DNA of 64,000 nucleotides from Pedobacter sandarakinus (GTDB lineage Bacteria; Bacteroidota; Bacteroidia; Sphingobacteriales; Sphingobacteriaceae). The stretch spans positions 434,001-498,000 of the forward strand of contig NZ_JAPIVG010000002.1 in assembly GCF_026240095.1 (NCBI RefSeq), read 5' to 3'. Position numbers and translations under genes: made by a program. Shown here piece after piece: positions 33,361 through 42,117 of this stretch. The notes beneath the pieces were generated by a model that ran no database searches, had not been told where the DNA came from, and was given only the letters and a program-made list of their open reading frames with translations. The first letter of the stretch is position 1. Each line of letters opens with the position of its first letter.

Positions 33361-34977
33361 ATGACTAAGTATATTTTTGTTACGGGGGGTGTTACTTCAT
33401 CTTTGGGTAAAGGCATCATTTCCGCATCTCTAGCTAAACTTTTACAGGCACGTGGCTACCGTGTAACCATTCAAAAATTTGATCCATATATCAACATCGA
33501 TCCGGGAACTTTAAATCCCTACGAGCATGGCGAATGTTTTGTAACAGAAGATGGTGCAGAAACGGATTTAGATCTTGGTCATTATGAGCGTTTTCTTAAC
33601 GTTCCAACATCTCAGGCAAATAATATTACTACCGGCCGCATTTATCAGAATGTGATTAGTAAAGAGCGTAAAGGCGAATACCTGGGCAAAACGGTTCAAG
33701 TGGTACCCCACATAACCGATGAAATTAAGCGTAACATGCGTATTTTAGGTGAAAGTGGCGACTACGATATCGTAATTACAGAACTTGGCGGCACCGTTGG
33801 CGACATCGAATCGCTACCATTTATTGAGGCGGTACGCCAGTTTAAATGGGAAGAAGGTAGTACAAATGCAATTGTAATTCACTTAACGTTGGTACCTTAT
33901 TTAGCAGCTGCCGGCGAATTGAAAACAAAACCTACGCAACACTCTGTTAAGGCCTTATTGGAGTATGGAATACAACCAGATATTTTGGTTTGCAGAACTG
34001 AGCACCATTTAGGCCCAGATTTAAGAAAGAAAATAGCGCTTTTCTGTAATGTTAACATCAACGCCGTTGTAGAATCGATGGATGCATCGACCATCTATGA
34101 TGTACCCTTGCTAATGTTAAAGGAACAATTAGATAAAACGGTACTGGCTAAATTGAAGCTACCAACCAAAAACGACCCGGATATGGAAAGCTGGAAAGAT
34201 TTTCTAGGCCGTTTAAAAAATCCTACAGCCGAAGTAAAAATTGGCTTGGTTGGTAAATACGTAGAATTGCCCGACGCCTATAAATCTATTATTGAATCTT
34301 TCGTACACGCCGGCTCTAAAAATGAGTGTAAGGTACGGGTCGAATATATTCATTCTGAAAGTATTTTTCCAGATAATGTAAAAGATAAACTTGGACATTT
34401 ACAAGGCGTTTTAGTTGCGCCAGGCTTTGGAAGTCGAGGTATTGAGGGTAAAATAGATACCATTAAGTATGTTCGCGAGCACAACATTCCGTTCTTTGGA
34501 ATTTGCCTGGGCATGCAGTGTGCTGTTATAGAGTTTGGAAGAAATGTACTTGGCTTAAAAGGCGCACACACTACAGAAATTGAAGCCGATGCGGTAAACC
34601 CGGTAATTAACATGATGGAAGAGCAGAAAAACATCGTGAATATGGGTGGAACCATGCGTTTAGGTTCTTATCCATGCGATATTAAAAAAGGCACTAAGGC
34701 ATTTTCAATTTATGGTAAAGCGCATATTAACGAGCGCCATCGCCACCGCTATGAATTTAATAACGATTACTTGGCGCAGTATGAAGCCGCTGGAATGATT
34801 GCTTCAGGGATTAACCCGCAAACCAATCTGGTAGAAATTGTGGAACTAAAAAACCATCCTTTTTTTGTTGGAGGTCAATTTCACCCAGAATTAAAATCAA
34901 CAGTTGCAAATCCTCACCCACTTTTTGTTAAATTTGTCGCCGCTGCGATGGAGTTTGCGAAAAAGAAAACCAATTAA
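33361..34977 (+). CDS. pyrG: CTP synthase
   Basis: 538 residues, the usual length. It makes CTP from UTP, ATP and glutamine. The N-terminal synthetase domain begins [17 protein letters not shown] and includes [20 protein letters not shown] and [16 protein letters not shown]. The C-terminal glutaminase has the nucleophile Cys in [13 protein letters not shown] and the His-Glu pair in FHPELKS. It precedes yidC by 20 bases and may be cotranscribed with it. Confidence 0.98.
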   Translation: MTKYIFVTGGVTSSLGKGIISASLAKLLQARGYRVTIQKFDPYINIDPGTLNPYEHGECFVTEDGAETDLDLGHYERFLNVPTSQANNITTGRIYQNVISKERKGEYLGKTVQVVPHITDEIKRNMRILGESGDYDIVITELGGTVGDIESLPFIEAVRQFKWEEGSTNAIVIHLTLVPYLAAAGELKTKPTQHSVKALLEYGIQPDILVCRTEHHLGPDLRKKIALFCNVNINAVVESMDASTIYDVPLLMLKEQLDKTVLAKLKLPTKNDPDMESWKDFLGRLKNPTAEVKIGLVGKYVELPDAYKSIIESFVHAGSKNECKVRVEYIHSESIFPDNVKDKLGHLQGVLVAPGFGSRGIEGKIDTIKYVREHNIPFFGICLGMQCAVIEFGRNVLGLKGAHTTEIEADAVNPVINMMEEQKNIVNMGGTMRLGSYPCDIKKGTKAFSIYGKAHINERHRHRYEFNNDYLAQYEAAGMIASGINPQTNLVEIVELKNHPFFVGGQFHPELKSTVANPHPLFVKFVAAAMEFAKKKTN

Positions 34978-34997
34978 AAGCAGTACACATATATATA

Positions 34998-36797
34998 ATG
35001 GATAGAAATACCTTTACAGGATTATTCCTGATTTTGATCATCTTGGCTGGATCATTTTACTTCTTGAAGCCCAGCACGGCTGAAATGAATAAAGCCAAAG
35101 AGATAGAACGTTTAGATTCTCTGAAAAAAGCTGGTGTAGCACCAGTGGTTAAGGATACTGCAAGTAAGGCCGTTGTTGCAAATCCAATAGTAGATTCACT
35201 TGCATTAAAAGGCCCATTTGGTACAGCATTAACCGGTACCGCCGAAGCTACGATGTTAGAGAATGAAAACCTCTTAATTACTTTAAGCAACAAAGGTGGT
35301 AAAATTACTTCAGTGCAGGTTAAAGGGCAGAAAACTTACGATGGTAAACCGGTAGTGTTATTTTCTGGTGATGACAATAAGTTTGGCTTAAATTTAAATG
35401 TGGCAGGAAAAACTGTAAACACAAACGATTTATATTTCAAAGCAAATAAAGCAGGTAATACCGTTACCATGCGTGCAGATTATGGATCGAATGCTTATAT
35501 AGAGTATGGTTACAATCTGAAAACGGCGAGCAATAAAGTTGATTTTAACGTTAATCTAGTTGGTTTACAACAAGTGGTTGCGGGAAATACCATCGATTTA
35601 AACTGGAAAACTACACTTTTACAGCAAGAGAAATCGATAGAAAGCGAGCATCGCTATTCTGCTCCATACTACAAAATTATGGATGGAGATGTTGATCACC
35701 TGAGTGTTTCCAAAGATGAAAAAGAAGAATTGTCAAAAGGCAAAATCCAGTGGTTCTCTTTTAAACAGCACTTTTTCTCTGCATCGTTAATTGCTAAACA
35801 ACCTTTCGAAAAAGGAAGTTTAGAGGTTAAAACGCCCACAACACCAGGTGTGGTAAAATCCTATGATGCAAACATGCAAATGGCATATGCGCATGCGCCT
35901 AGCCAAACTTACCAAATGGAATTTTATTTTGGCACAAACAAATATCATACGTTAAAAGAGCAGGGTTACGATTTAGAGCAGCAAGTTGACATGGGATACT
36001 GGCCTTTGAAATACATTAATAGGTTTATTGTATTGCCCGTATTTAACTTCCTTAATAACTTTGGGTGGAATTTCGGATTGATTATCCTGGTGCTAACCAT
36101 CTTACTGAAAGTTGCCCTATCGCCGCTTACCTATAAGTCATATTTATCTATGGCTAAAATGAGGGTTTTAAAACCTGAGATGGACGAAATTAAGGCAAAG
36201 GTTGGAGAAGATAACCCAACTTTAGTACAACAAGAATATCTAAAATTATATAAAAAAGCTGGTGTGAATCCATTAGGTGGATGTTTACCAATGGTTTTGC
36301 AGTTGCCGCTGGTGATGGCATTCTTCTTTTTCTTCCCTAACCTTTTCGAATTGCGTGGAGAAAGTTTCTTATGGATGAAGGATCTGTCTACCTATGATGA
36401 GTTCATCAAATTTGGTTTTAAGGTACCTTTCATTGGCGATCACTTGAGTCTAATGTGCGTGTTGATGACAGTTTCGACATTGATCATGACTTATTTTAAT
36501 AACCAGGTTTCTGGCGCTACCGGGCAGATGAAATACATCGGTTACATCATGCCAATTATTTTCTTGGGGGTTTTAAATAGCTACCCTGCCGGATTGAACT
36601 ACTATTACTTCTTGGCCAACTTGATGACCTTTGGACAGCAGTTTCTAATTCGCAAAATGGTTGATGATGATAAGATCCATGCGTTAATTCAACAAAATAA
36701 AGCTCGTCCGGCTGATGAAAAGAAGAAAAAATCTAAGTTTCAACAACGCTTAGACGACTATATGCGTCAGCAACAGCAACAACAAGCTAAAAAATAA
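34998..36797 (+). CDS. yidC: Membrane protein insertase YidC
   Basis: 599 residues. One N-terminal membrane helix (TGLFLILIILAGSFYFL), a periplasmic beta-sandwich domain (about 70-350), then the Oxa1-like insertase core from about residue 355 (FNFLNNFGWNFGLIILVLTILLK, YKKAGVNPLGGCLPMVLQLPLVMAFF, SYPAGLNYYYFLANLMTFGQQ). It inserts proteins into the inner membrane with or without SecYEG. The tail is basic and Gln-rich. A terminator follows. Confidence 0.97.
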   Translation: MDRNTFTGLFLILIILAGSFYFLKPSTAEMNKAKEIERLDSLKKAGVAPVVKDTASKAVVANPIVDSLALKGPFGTALTGTAEATMLENENLLITLSNKGGKITSVQVKGQKTYDGKPVVLFSGDDNKFGLNLNVAGKTVNTNDLYFKANKAGNTVTMRADYGSNAYIEYGYNLKTASNKVDFNVNLVGLQQVVAGNTIDLNWKTTLLQQEKSIESEHRYSAPYYKIMDGDVDHLSVSKDEKEELSKGKIQWFSFKQHFFSASLIAKQPFEKGSLEVKTPTTPGVVKSYDANMQMAYAHAPSQTYQMEFYFGTNKYHTLKEQGYDLEQQVDMGYWPLKYINRFIVLPVFNFLNNFGWNFGLIILVLTILLKVALSPLTYKSYLSMAKMRVLKPEMDEIKAKVGEDNPTLVQQEYLKLYKKAGVNPLGGCLPMVLQLPLVMAFFFFFPNLFELRGESFLWMKDLSTYDEFIKFGFKVPFIGDHLSLMCVLMTVSTLIMTYFNNQVSGATGQMKYIGYIMPIIFLGVLNSYPAGLNYYYFLANLMTFGQQFLIRKMVDDDKIHALIQQNKARPADEKKKKSKFQQRLDDYMRQQQQQQAKK

Positions 36798-36817
36798 TAG
36801 GCTGTAACAGCGCTTGC

Positions 36818-36854
36818 AATCCCCAATTGTTTTTTACAGTCGGGGATTTTTTTT
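36818..36854 (+). terminator. Rho-independent terminator after yidC
   Basis: AATCCCC (36818-36824) pairs with GGGGATT (36842-36848), followed by eight Ts. Confidence 0.85.
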
Positions 36855-36977
36855 GCTAAAGATGATCTAAATCGCTCTCGGCAATTGTAATATTTGGCAT
36901 ACAAGCTTTTAAATCAAGGAGAAAATTCCAATTTTAGAAGATTAAATTAAACCAACAAATTAATTCATTCATAAAAA

Positions 36978-39836
36978 ATGCAAAAGAGATTAACAATTAT
37001 CCTGTTTTTCGTTGTCAACCTTGCTTATGCACAGAAAAAACCTTTAGATCACTCGGTGTATGACACCTGGGAGTCTGTGGGTGCTAAGCAACTTTCAAAT
37101 AATGGTCAATGGGCAGTGTACAGCATCTTGCAACAAGAAGGTGATGCCCAGCTTTATATTAACAACCTCAAGACAAGTGCTAAACTTAATATCGCACGTG
37201 GCATGAATGCCCAGTTTAGCAACGATTCTAAATTTGCTGTTTTTACGATTCGTCCTTTGAATAAGGATCTTCGCAACGCAAAAATCAAAAAGAAAAAATC
37301 GGATGAAATGCCTAAAGACTCTTTGGGTATTGCCAACCTGACAACAAATACGATAACCAAAGTTCCACGCGTAAAATCATTCAAATTTCCTGAAGAAGGT
37401 AATGGATTATTTGCCTATCTATTCGAAAAACCAGATACGGCTAAGAAAATAACTAGGCCAGCAGAGAAAAAAGATTTAGATATGGACTTTGCTGACGACG
37501 AGCCAGTAGCAAAAGGAAAAACAGAGGAAGGTACAGAAATGGTGGTTAGAAATTTGTTATTGGGAACTGAAAAAACCTACAAATTCGTAACAGACTATGC
37601 TTTTAGCAAGAACGGAAAGCAGCTTATTTTTGCTTGCAGTGGATCTAAGAAAGATAAGAATGCACCACAAGGCGTTTTCCTGCTCGATACTGAAAAAGGC
37701 ACGCTTAAAACCCTTGTAAAAGGCAAAGGCAATTTCAAAAACTTTACCTTCGATGAAGATGGTGAGCACCTGGCCTTTGTTGGCGAGCAAAGTCCTGAAA
37801 AGCAAGAGATAAAAAATTATAATGTTTACTACAGCTCGCTAACCTTGGATACGGCGCAAACGATTGTGGATTACGACATGCCTGGATTACCGCAAAACTG
37901 GTCTGTAAATGGTGATGGACGAGTATCGTTTAGTAAAGATGGAAAAAAATTATTTTTCGGAATATCACCTGTTAAAAAGCCAAAAGACACTACAATTGTA
38001 GATTTTGAGGTTGCAAAAGTTGATGTATGGAATTACAAGGATGATTACTTACAGCCTATGCAGCTTAAAAATGCCGATCGGGATAGTAAGAAAAGCTATT
38101 TATCGGTTATTGATGTTTACAGCAGCGATCCAAAAGTGATTCCATTAACTGACTTGAATGTTCCGGATGCAAATATGGTTGCAGAAGGGGATGCAGGATT
38201 TGTATTGGCTTCGACAGATTTTGGCAGAAGAATTGAATCGCAGTGGAGTGGTGCAACTACAAAAGATTACTATACAGTTGATACGAAGACCGGCCAGCGT
38301 AAAAAGATCATTTCCGAGTTAAACGGCTATGCCATGGCCTCTCCAAAGGGTAATTATGTTTTGTACTTTGATAGGAAAAATGCAAATTGGTATACTTATA
38401 ACGTAGCATCTGGCAAAATTGTAGCGCTTACCGAAAGCTTAAACATTAAATTTGTTGATGAAGAAAACGACGTGCCAGATTTACCATCAGCTTATGGTAT
38501 AGCAACGTGGACAGAGGATGATAAAGCGGTGTTGTTAAATGATAGATACGATATTTGGTCGTTCTCTCCAGATGGTAAATCAGCAGCCAAAAATATTACT
38601 GCAGGTTTTGGCAGATCGAACAACATTACTTTCAGATATGAACGGACAGACCAAGAAAATAGAACTGGGAGAAATGGAGACGGCAAGTTTGTAAAAGCTA
38701 ACGAACTTGTATGGTTAAATGGGTTCAATAACATCACCAAAGAAAATGGTTTTTATCGTACTAATATTGGTTCGGTAAAGGCACCAGAATTAGTGGTTAT
38801 GGCAAAGATGAAATATTCTAACCTGCTTAAAGCCAAAGATGCTCCGGTTTACATTTACGATAAAGGCAACTATGTACAATCTCCAGATGTATACGTAACC
38901 AGCGATTTTAAGAGCGAAACTAGACTCAGTAATACAAATCCACAACAACAGAACTATAATTGGGGTACGGCAGAACTGGTTAAATGGACCACACCAAAAG
39001 GCTTTAAGGCTGAAGGGATTTTATACAAGCCAGAGAACTTCGATCCCAACAAGAAATATCCAATGATTGCTTATTTCTACGAAAAACTATCAGATGGGTT
39101 ATACAGCTATCAAGCGCCTGCACCTACCCCATCGCGTTTAAACATTTCTTTTTTTGTGAGTAATGGCTACTTGGTTTTTGCTCCGGATATCAGTTACCAA
39201 ACAGGTTATCCTGGCCAATCTGCAGTAGAATTTATCAATTCTGGTGTAGAAAGTTTAAAGAAAAATAACTGGGTAGACGGAACCAAAATCGGCATTCAGG
39301 GACAAAGTTGGGGTGGCTATCAGGTTGCCTATTTGATTACCCAGAATAATATGTACGCGGCTGCGTGGGCTGGCGCACCTGTAGCTAATATGACATCGGC
39401 CTACGGAGGCATCCGTTGGGAAAGTGGGATGAACCGCCAATTCCAATATGAAAAAACTCAAAGTCGCATCGGTGCAACGCTTTGGGAAAAACCAGAATTG
39501 TACATAGAAAATTCTCCACTTTTTATGTTCCCGAAAGTAAACACACCTGTAGTTGTAATGGCTAACGATGCTGATGGTGCTGTGCCTTGGTACCAAGGTA
39601 TAGAAATGTTTACAGGTTTACGCAGATTGGGAAAACCAGTGTGGATGCTTAATTACAATGGAGAAGCACACAATTTAGTGCAACGCCAAAACCGTAAGGA
39701 TATTCAAATCCGGGAACAGCAGTTCTTTGATTACTACCTAAAAGGGGCTAAAGCACCGATATGGATGACGGTTGGCATTCCAGCGACCGAAAAAGGGAAA
39801 ACCTGGGGATTCGAGCTAACTGACGATAAACCATAA
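36978..39836 (+). CDS. Secreted S9-family (prolyl oligopeptidase-like) serine peptidase
   Basis: 952 residues with a signal peptide ending AYAQ (about residue 19). A long beta-propeller-like N-terminal region precedes an alpha/beta-hydrolase domain (about 680-940). The catalytic Ser is Ser777 in GQSWGGY; the Asp lies in NDADGAVPW and the His in GEAHNL. Such enzymes cleave peptides, often after Pro or as dipeptidyl peptidases, in the periplasm. It is longer than typical DPP4-like enzymes (about 730), with extra loops in the propeller. Monocistronic, ending in a strong hairpin. Confidence 0.92.
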   Translation: MQKRLTIILFFVVNLAYAQKKPLDHSVYDTWESVGAKQLSNNGQWAVYSILQQEGDAQLYINNLKTSAKLNIARGMNAQFSNDSKFAVFTIRPLNKDLRNAKIKKKKSDEMPKDSLGIANLTTNTITKVPRVKSFKFPEEGNGLFAYLFEKPDTAKKITRPAEKKDLDMDFADDEPVAKGKTEEGTEMVVRNLLLGTEKTYKFVTDYAFSKNGKQLIFACSGSKKDKNAPQGVFLLDTEKGTLKTLVKGKGNFKNFTFDEDGEHLAFVGEQSPEKQEIKNYNVYYSSLTLDTAQTIVDYDMPGLPQNWSVNGDGRVSFSKDGKKLFFGISPVKKPKDTTIVDFEVAKVDVWNYKDDYLQPMQLKNADRDSKKSYLSVIDVYSSDPKVIPLTDLNVPDANMVAEGDAGFVLASTDFGRRIESQWSGATTKDYYTVDTKTGQRKKIISELNGYAMASPKGNYVLYFDRKNANWYTYNVASGKIVALTESLNIKFVDEENDVPDLPSAYGIATWTEDDKAVLLNDRYDIWSFSPDGKSAAKNITAGFGRSNNITFRYERTDQENRTGRNGDGKFVKANELVWLNGFNNITKENGFYRTNIGSVKAPELVVMAKMKYSNLLKAKDAPVYIYDKGNYVQSPDVYVTSDFKSETRLSNTNPQQQNYNWGTAELVKWTTPKGFKAEGILYKPENFDPNKKYPMIAYFYEKLSDGLYSYQAPAPTPSRLNISFFVSNGYLVFAPDISYQTGYPGQSAVEFINSGVESLKKNNWVDGTKIGIQGQSWGGYQVAYLITQNNMYAAAWAGAPVANMTSAYGGIRWESGMNRQFQYEKTQSRIGATLWEKPELYIENSPLFMFPKVNTPVVVMANDADGAVPWYQGIEMFTGLRRLGKPVWMLNYNGEAHNLVQRQNRKDIQIREQQFFDYYLKGAKAPIWMTVGIPATEKGKTWGFELTDDKP

Positions 39837-39852
39837 TATTGGTAATTTTTTT

Positions 39853-39900
39853 CGAAAAGCTCATCGCCTTTAGCGTCTGCTAAACCGATGGGCTTTTCTT
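39853..39900 (+). terminator. Compound hairpin terminator after the S9 peptidase
   Basis: Outer stem GAAAAGCTCATCG with CGATGGGCTTTTC, inner stem TTTAGC/GCTAAA, then TTTT. It lies about 17 bases after the stop. Confidence 0.8.
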
Positions 39901-40003
39901 TTATCATACATCTAGCAACCGTTTAGATATACTTTGATTTTAGAACTATGGAGTTAGATGTAAAAACCCTATTTTCACGCATCAGAAAAAACAACACTTA
40001 TTT

Positions 40004-41275
40004 ATGGCATTAAGTAGAATTTGGTCGGCATTTATTATTGTAGCCATCCTAGTGGCAGCGGTTAAGTGTATTTTCTTTGGACAGACCGAGGTCTTTAGCT
40101 GGATGGTTATTGGTAAAGCAGATGATCCAACCAATTTAACTAAGGTTAACGGAATTATCGAAACCTGCTGGACATCGGTAGAATTGTGCCTAAAGCTAAT
40201 CGGCATATTGGCGTTATTTATGGGCTTTATGAGTATTGCTGAAAGAGCTGGTGGTATTCGCCTGTTATCAAGAATTGTGGGACCTTTTTTCTCAAAGCTT
40301 TTCCCCGAAATACCGAAGGGACACCCTTCGATGGGACACATGATTATGAATTTTTCGGCTAACTTATTGGGGCTTGATAATGCTGCCACACCCTTTGGCT
40401 TAAAGGCTATGGAAAGTTTACAAGAACTTAATCCAAGTAAAGATACCGCCAGTAATTCGCAAATAATGTTTCTTTGCTTGCATGCTGCCGGCTTAAGCCT
40501 TATTCCTGTAAGCGTTATTGCCATTAGAGCATCCCAAAATGCTTCTGATCCGACAGATGTTTTCATTCCTTGTTTAATTGTGACTTTCGTAGGCACAATG
40601 GCTGCAATGTTGATTGTATCAATAAGACAAAAAATAAATCTTTTCCAACCCGTTATTTTGTCGTGGATTTTTGGAATTTCTTTGATTATCGCCTTGCTGG
40701 TAGTTTATGTAACCTCCTTAGATGCTGATGGCATTCGATCCTTTTCAGGAATGCTAAGTAATGGATTAATTCTATTGGTGTTTTTGCTAATTGTTTCAGG
40801 CGGCATTTATAAAAAAATTGATGTGTTTGATGCTTTTATCGATGGCGCAAAAAATGGCTTCGAAACAGCCATTAAAATCATTCCTTACCTTGTGGGCATG
40901 CTGGTAGCTATAAGCATGCTGCGTACAAGTGGAACCTTTGATGTAGTGATCCTTGGAATAAAAAATTTGTTTGTAATGATCGGTGCCGATACCCGTTTTG
41001 TAGAAGCCCTGCCAACGGCACTCATAAGGCCACTTAGTGGTGGTGCTGCTAGGGGAATGATGGTTGATACAATGACCGCTTATGGTGCTGATTCTTTTGC
41101 CAGTAAATTATCGGGCATATTCCAAGGCGCATCGGATACAACATTTTATGTTATTGCCGTATATTTTGGTTCTGTAAGCATAAAAAATACCAGATATGCA
41201 GTTGGCGCCATGCTGCTTGCCGACCTCGTAGGCGTATGTACAGCTATAGGATTAGCTTATTTATTCTTCGGATAA
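40004..41275 (+). CDS. Fused spore maturation protein A/B (SpmA-SpmB, nucleoside-recognition domains)
   Basis: 423 residues. The N-terminal half (GRIWSA-like start, SIAERAGGIRLLSRIVGPFFSKLFPEIP, MGHMIMNFSANLLGLDNAATPFGLKAME) matches SpmA; the C-terminal half (FDAFIDGAKNGFETAIKIIPYLVGMLVAISMLR, ALPTALIRPLSGGAARGMM, FQGASDTTFYVIAVYFGSVSIKN) matches SpmB. In Bacillus these are two proteins needed for spore-core dehydration; in non-sporulating Bacteroidota the fused membrane protein has no established role, though the Gate domains suggest transport. Monocistronic. Confidence 0.9.
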   Translation: MALSRIWSAFIIVAILVAAVKCIFFGQTEVFSWMVIGKADDPTNLTKVNGIIETCWTSVELCLKLIGILALFMGFMSIAERAGGIRLLSRIVGPFFSKLFPEIPKGHPSMGHMIMNFSANLLGLDNAATPFGLKAMESLQELNPSKDTASNSQIMFLCLHAAGLSLIPVSVIAIRASQNASDPTDVFIPCLIVTFVGTMAAMLIVSIRQKINLFQPVILSWIFGISLIIALLVVYVTSLDADGIRSFSGMLSNGLILLVFLLIVSGGIYKKIDVFDAFIDGAKNGFETAIKIIPYLVGMLVAISMLRTSGTFDVVILGIKNLFVMIGADTRFVEALPTALIRPLSGGAARGMMVDTMTAYGADSFASKLSGIFQGASDTTFYVIAVYFGSVSIKNTRYAVGAMLLADLVGVCTAIGLAYLFFG

Positions 41276-41314
41276 TCGAAGAATAAATAAGTAATGCATT
41301 TAGGCAGCTGATGT

Positions 41315-41551
41315 TTAGGAAACCGGAAAAGAAATCCGGCTGATAATTTCGTCAATTGCATCAGGATCTATTGCAGCATTTTTTGAGGCACACCACTTTT
41401 CATTCCTGTTATCTAACCAAATACAGAAAGAATGGTAACCATCTAAAACTACAGCGTAGGTTTCATGAAAATCGTCTTGAATGCGCATGCAAAATCCGTT
41501 AAAAATCTTGCCTCTAACAATAAATTGCAGGGTTGAATAATTTTCTAACAT
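41315..41551 (-). CDS. Small unknown protein (78 residues)
   Basis: MLENYSTLQFIVRGKIFNGF then VLDGYHSFCIWLDNRNEKW and DPDAIDEIISRI. It is a soluble protein with no recognised motif. Composition and codon use look like a real gene, and it lies between two minus- or plus-strand neighbours without overlap. No function can be proposed. Confidence 0.6.
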   Translation of the reverse strand: MLENYSTLQFIVRGKIFNGFCMRIQDDFHETYAVVLDGYHSFCIWLDNRNEKWCASKNAAIDPDAIDEIISRISFPVS

Positions 41552-41651
41552 GGCTCATTATATTTTTGGTTAAATTACAACAAAGTATAATCGAGAATGT
41601 TTCGTTGGTTTTAACAAATTAATAAATAATTATAAAACCGGTAAAAATAGC

Positions 41652-42092
41652 TTAACCTATGTTTAACATATTCGAATAACCTTTAGCTATTAAACGTTTT
41701 TTTGAAGGTAAATATATTTCACACTGTAAATTCAATATGGTTTTTCCGTGTTTCACAATTGCTGTCTCCGCTACAATTTCATCGCCTTCTGCTGCAGGGG
41801 CAAAATAGTCGATATAATTGTTTATTGTGGTGTAACGATGGTTCAGCCCCATAGTGTAAACCGTAGCACCGATCAAGTCGTCTATAATGCCTGCAGTAAC
41901 TCCACCGTGTAAGATCTGATATGGATTAGTCATCTCTTTTCTAATCAAATACTTACAAACTAATATTCCATAACCTGCATTCACCAAAACAGGTGCCAAC
42001 CAGTTCATAAAATTAGACGGTGAATCGGTTATTGGCTGCCCTATAGATTGGCGTAATAGATTTAAACGCTGTTCACTTAATGATTCTTCCAT
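41652..42092 (-). CDS. PaaI-family hotdog-fold thioesterase
   Basis: 146 residues. The hotdog core is clear: NPYQILHGGVTAGIIDDLIGATVYTMG (the HGG-x-x-x-x-x-x-D turn) and GDEIVAETAIVKHGKTILNLQCEI. It should hydrolyse an acyl-CoA; the substrate is unknown. It lies 25 bases past the end of the TonB receptor gene on the same strand and may be read through from it. Confidence 0.88.
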   Translation of the reverse strand: MEESLSEQRLNLLRQSIGQPITDSPSNFMNWLAPVLVNAGYGILVCKYLIRKEMTNPYQILHGGVTAGIIDDLIGATVYTMGLNHRYTTINNYIDYFAPAAEGDEIVAETAIVKHGKTILNLQCEIYLPSKKRLIAKGYSNMLNIG

Positions 42093-42117
42093 GAAGTAAA
42101 TTTAAAATATTGCTGCA

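Noticed and set aside
39982..40596. Minus-strand frame of 204 residues
   Set aside because: It is antisense to the SpmA half of the fused gene, whose motifs are unmistakable.
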